64,000 nt of DNA, from positions 1 through 64,000 of the forward strand of contig JAEYPH010000039.1 of assembly GCA_023410875.1 (NCBI GenBank), given 5' to 3'. This document shows, piece by piece, positions 62,456 to 64,000 of the stretch. The translations under genes were made by a program, and so were the position numbers. Every line of letters starts with the position of its first letter. The first letter of the stretch is position 1. The DNA is from Bacillota bacterium. GTDB taxonomy: Bacteria > Bacillota > Clostridia > Christensenellales > UMGS416. The notes under the pieces were generated by a model. That model had not been told where the DNA came from. It ran no database searches and saw only the letters and a program-made list of their open reading frames with translations.

Positions 62456-64000
62456 ATGCAAAGCCTTGTGCAGAAATTCACCGCCGTGAAGACCAGCGTC
62501 GGTGGGAACCGCGAAAAGCGGCATTATGAAGATACGTTCGGAATGCCCCGGGAAGAAGCCAACCGCATCACGATGCCCAACCGCTGGCAGCGCCGGCTGC
62601 TGGGCCAATTGGAGTTCGCCCTGAAGCTTTCCGAATCACTGAATGGTCGGTTTGACGACTGTCTGCATGAAACATTGGACTGCTTGCTGGAGCAGGTCGC
62701 CGATCAAGGCGCGCTGACCCGCGACGACGTGGAACGCGCCGAGGCGAAGCTTTCGCCGTTGCAAGCCGCCGCAAAGGAATACCGGCTGATACTGGCAGGC
62801 CATGCCCACATCGACATGAACTGGATGTGGTCTTATCACGAGACCGTGGCCGCCACGCTGGAAACCTTCCGCACGATGCTGACGATCATGGACGAATACC
62901 AGGATTTCCACTTCTCCCAGTCTCAGGCGGCGGTTTATAAAATCGTCGAGGAATACGACCCGGCGCTGATGGAGCGCATCAAGGCCCGTATCGCCGAAGG
63001 CCGTTGGGAAGTCACCGCATCGGCTTGGGTGGAGACGGACAAGAACATGCCGTCCACGGAGTCCCTGGTGCGCCATATTCTCTATACCAAAAAATACCTT
63101 CAGGAGACCTGGGGCGTACCCGCCGACAGCCTGGAAGTGGATTTCTCCCCGGACACCTTTGGCCACAGCGCCCATTTGAGCGAGCTGAACGGGCATGGCG
63201 GCGTGAAATACTACTACCATTGCCGCGGTCTGGACGGCGACAACGTGCTGTATCGCTGGCGCGCGCCCAGCGGCGCGGAGGTGCTTGCCTACCGTGAGCC
63301 CTATTGGTACAACAGCGCCATCACGCCGGTGATTGGCGCGGGCCTCATCGACGTGGCCCGCCGCAGCGGGGGGCTTAAGACCGGGCTGGTGGTATATGGC
63401 GTGGGTGACCACGGCGGCGGCCCCACCCGCCGCGACATCGAGCGCGCCCGAGAAATGCAGTCCTGGCCCATCTTCCCGGTCGTGGAGTTCGGCACCTTCC
63501 GCAAATACTTCCAGGCCGCCGAGAGCGTGCGCGAGAACCTGGAAGTCGTGGACCGCGAACTGAACTTCACCTTCCCCGGCTGTTACACGACCCAGAGCCG
63601 CATCAAGATGGGCAACCGCCGCAGCGAGGCCGCTTTGGCCGACGCCGAAGCCATCAATGCTCTGGCGGCGTCGTTGACCGGCGCCCCCTATCGCCACCGC
63701 GCCTATGAGCAGGCCTGGCAGAAGGTGCTCTTCACCCACTTCCATGACATTCTGACCGGCTCCTGTGTGCAGGACAGCCGCGAGCACGCCATGGGCCTGT
63801 TCAGCGAAGCGCAAGCCGCTGCTCAGTCCTCCCGTCTGATCACCCTGCGCGCCATCACGGCCCGCATCGATTCCTCGTCGCTGCTCAGCGATGAGGACGT
63901 GTCGGCCAGCCAATCCGAAGGGGCCGGCGTCGGGTACGGTATAGGCTATCCCACCCCTGGCGGCTATGGCACCGCTGGCCTTTGCGGCGCGGGGCTGCTG
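62456..64000 (+). CDS. GH38 alpha-mannosidase, 3' part outside the window
   Basis: The first 515 codons are present with no stop. The GH38 catalytic domain shows AGHAHIDMNWMWSYHET (zinc-binding His-X-Asp), DFSPDTFGHSAHL (nucleophile Asp233) and VYGVGDHGGGPTRRD (zinc His). THFHDILTGSCV near residue 430 is in the helical middle domain. There is no signal peptide, so it would work on imported mannosides. GGAG precedes the ATG at 62456. Full-length bacterial enzymes have about 850-1050 residues, so roughly half is missing here. It is divergent from, and probably controlled by, the GntR-type regulator. Confidence 0.93.
   Translation, partial: MQSLVQKFTAVKTSVGGNREKRHYEDTFGMPREEANRITMPNRWQRRLLGQLEFALKLSESLNGRFDDCLHETLDCLLEQVADQGALTRDDVERAEAKLSPLQAAAKEYRLILAGHAHIDMNWMWSYHETVAATLETFRTMLTIMDEYQDFHFSQSQAAVYKIVEEYDPALMERIKARIAEGRWEVTASAWVETDKNMPSTESLVRHILYTKKYLQETWGVPADSLEVDFSPDTFGHSAHLSELNGHGGVKYYYHCRGLDGDNVLYRWRAPSGAEVLAYREPYWYNSAITPVIGAGLIDVARRSGGLKTGLVVYGVGDHGGGPTRRDIERAREMQSWPIFPVVEFGTFRKYFQAAESVRENLEVVDRELNFTFPGCYTTQSRIKMGNRRSEAALADAEAINALAASLTGAPYRHRAYEQAWQKVLFTHFHDILTGSCVQDSREHAMGLFSEAQAAAQSSRLITLRAITARIDSSSLLSDEDVSASQSEGAGVGYGIGYPTPGGYGTAGLCGAGLL

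Noticed and set aside
1..64000. tRNA, rRNA, riboswitch or phage structural genes
   Set aside because: None recognised by eye on either strand; a covariance-model scan would be needed to exclude small RNAs.

Overview
The window looks like a chromosomal piece of an anaerobic, carbohydrate-fermenting Bacillota, probably a gut or rumen Clostridia. The signs are strong AGGAGG-type ribosome binding sites, LplB/YtcP-type sugar importers whose binding proteins are lipoproteins, YesM/YesN-type two-component systems, an AraR-type GntR regulator, a glycyl radical enzyme with its activase, and relics of a LytTR protein and a large serine recombinase. The genus cannot be told from the sequence alone. No rRNA, tRNA or CRISPR array was seen.

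Almost every intact gene serves uptake or breakdown of sugars. Layout: (1) 0.4-5.7 kb: a PHP phosphoesterase and a mannonate dehydratase-like enzyme on the minus strand, diverging from a glycyl radical enzyme and its activase. (2) 6.0-14.4 kb: a seven-gene minus-strand operon (two permeases, binding lipoprotein, DUF5107/TPR protein, BadF-type sugar kinase, two SIS proteins), probably for an amino sugar. (3) 14.5-19.3 kb: GH78-like rhamnosidase, SGNH hydrolase and TIM-barrel isomerase, with a frameshifted relic downstream and a relic permease tail upstream. (4) 20.2-29.9 kb: importer plus DUF5054 glycosidase on minus, facing a response regulator and histidine kinase on plus, then a DUF2961 (GH172) protein. 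(5) 29.9-32.1 kb: a decay island with a 45-bp repeat array, a truncated histidine kinase and a recombinase tail. (6) 32.2-39.4 kb: class II aldolase, FGGY kinase, fucose/arabinose isomerase-like protein, LacI regulator, DHDPS/NAL-type lyase and TIM-barrel isomerase. (7) 39.8-41.4 kb: a VanW-family protein between two hairpin-rich islands. (8) 41.7-45.3 kb: a second aldolase diverging from an FGGY kinase and a zinc dehydrogenase. (9) 45.4-60.7 kb: a second two-component system followed by three importer operons. (10) 61.1-64 kb: a GntR/LacI-type regulator divergent from a GH38 alpha-mannosidase that runs off the window.

The genes suggest a scavenger of complex glycans (mannosides, rhamnosides, uronates, amino sugars). 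Glycosidases would release sugars and five separate CUT1-type importers would bring them in. None of the five has its own ATPase, so a shared MsmX-like ATPase elsewhere is expected. Isomerase-kinase-aldolase sets would then feed glycolysis.

The most interesting non-gene signals are: a degenerate array with a ~45-bp period at several gene-poor islands; multi-branched hairpin elements at 38.4, 39.5 and 41.5 kb; a duplicated leader plus signal peptide in front of two unrelated binding proteins; a permease gene that seems to start with ATT; and readable operator/promoter sets for the GntR regulator and the aldolase/kinase pair.
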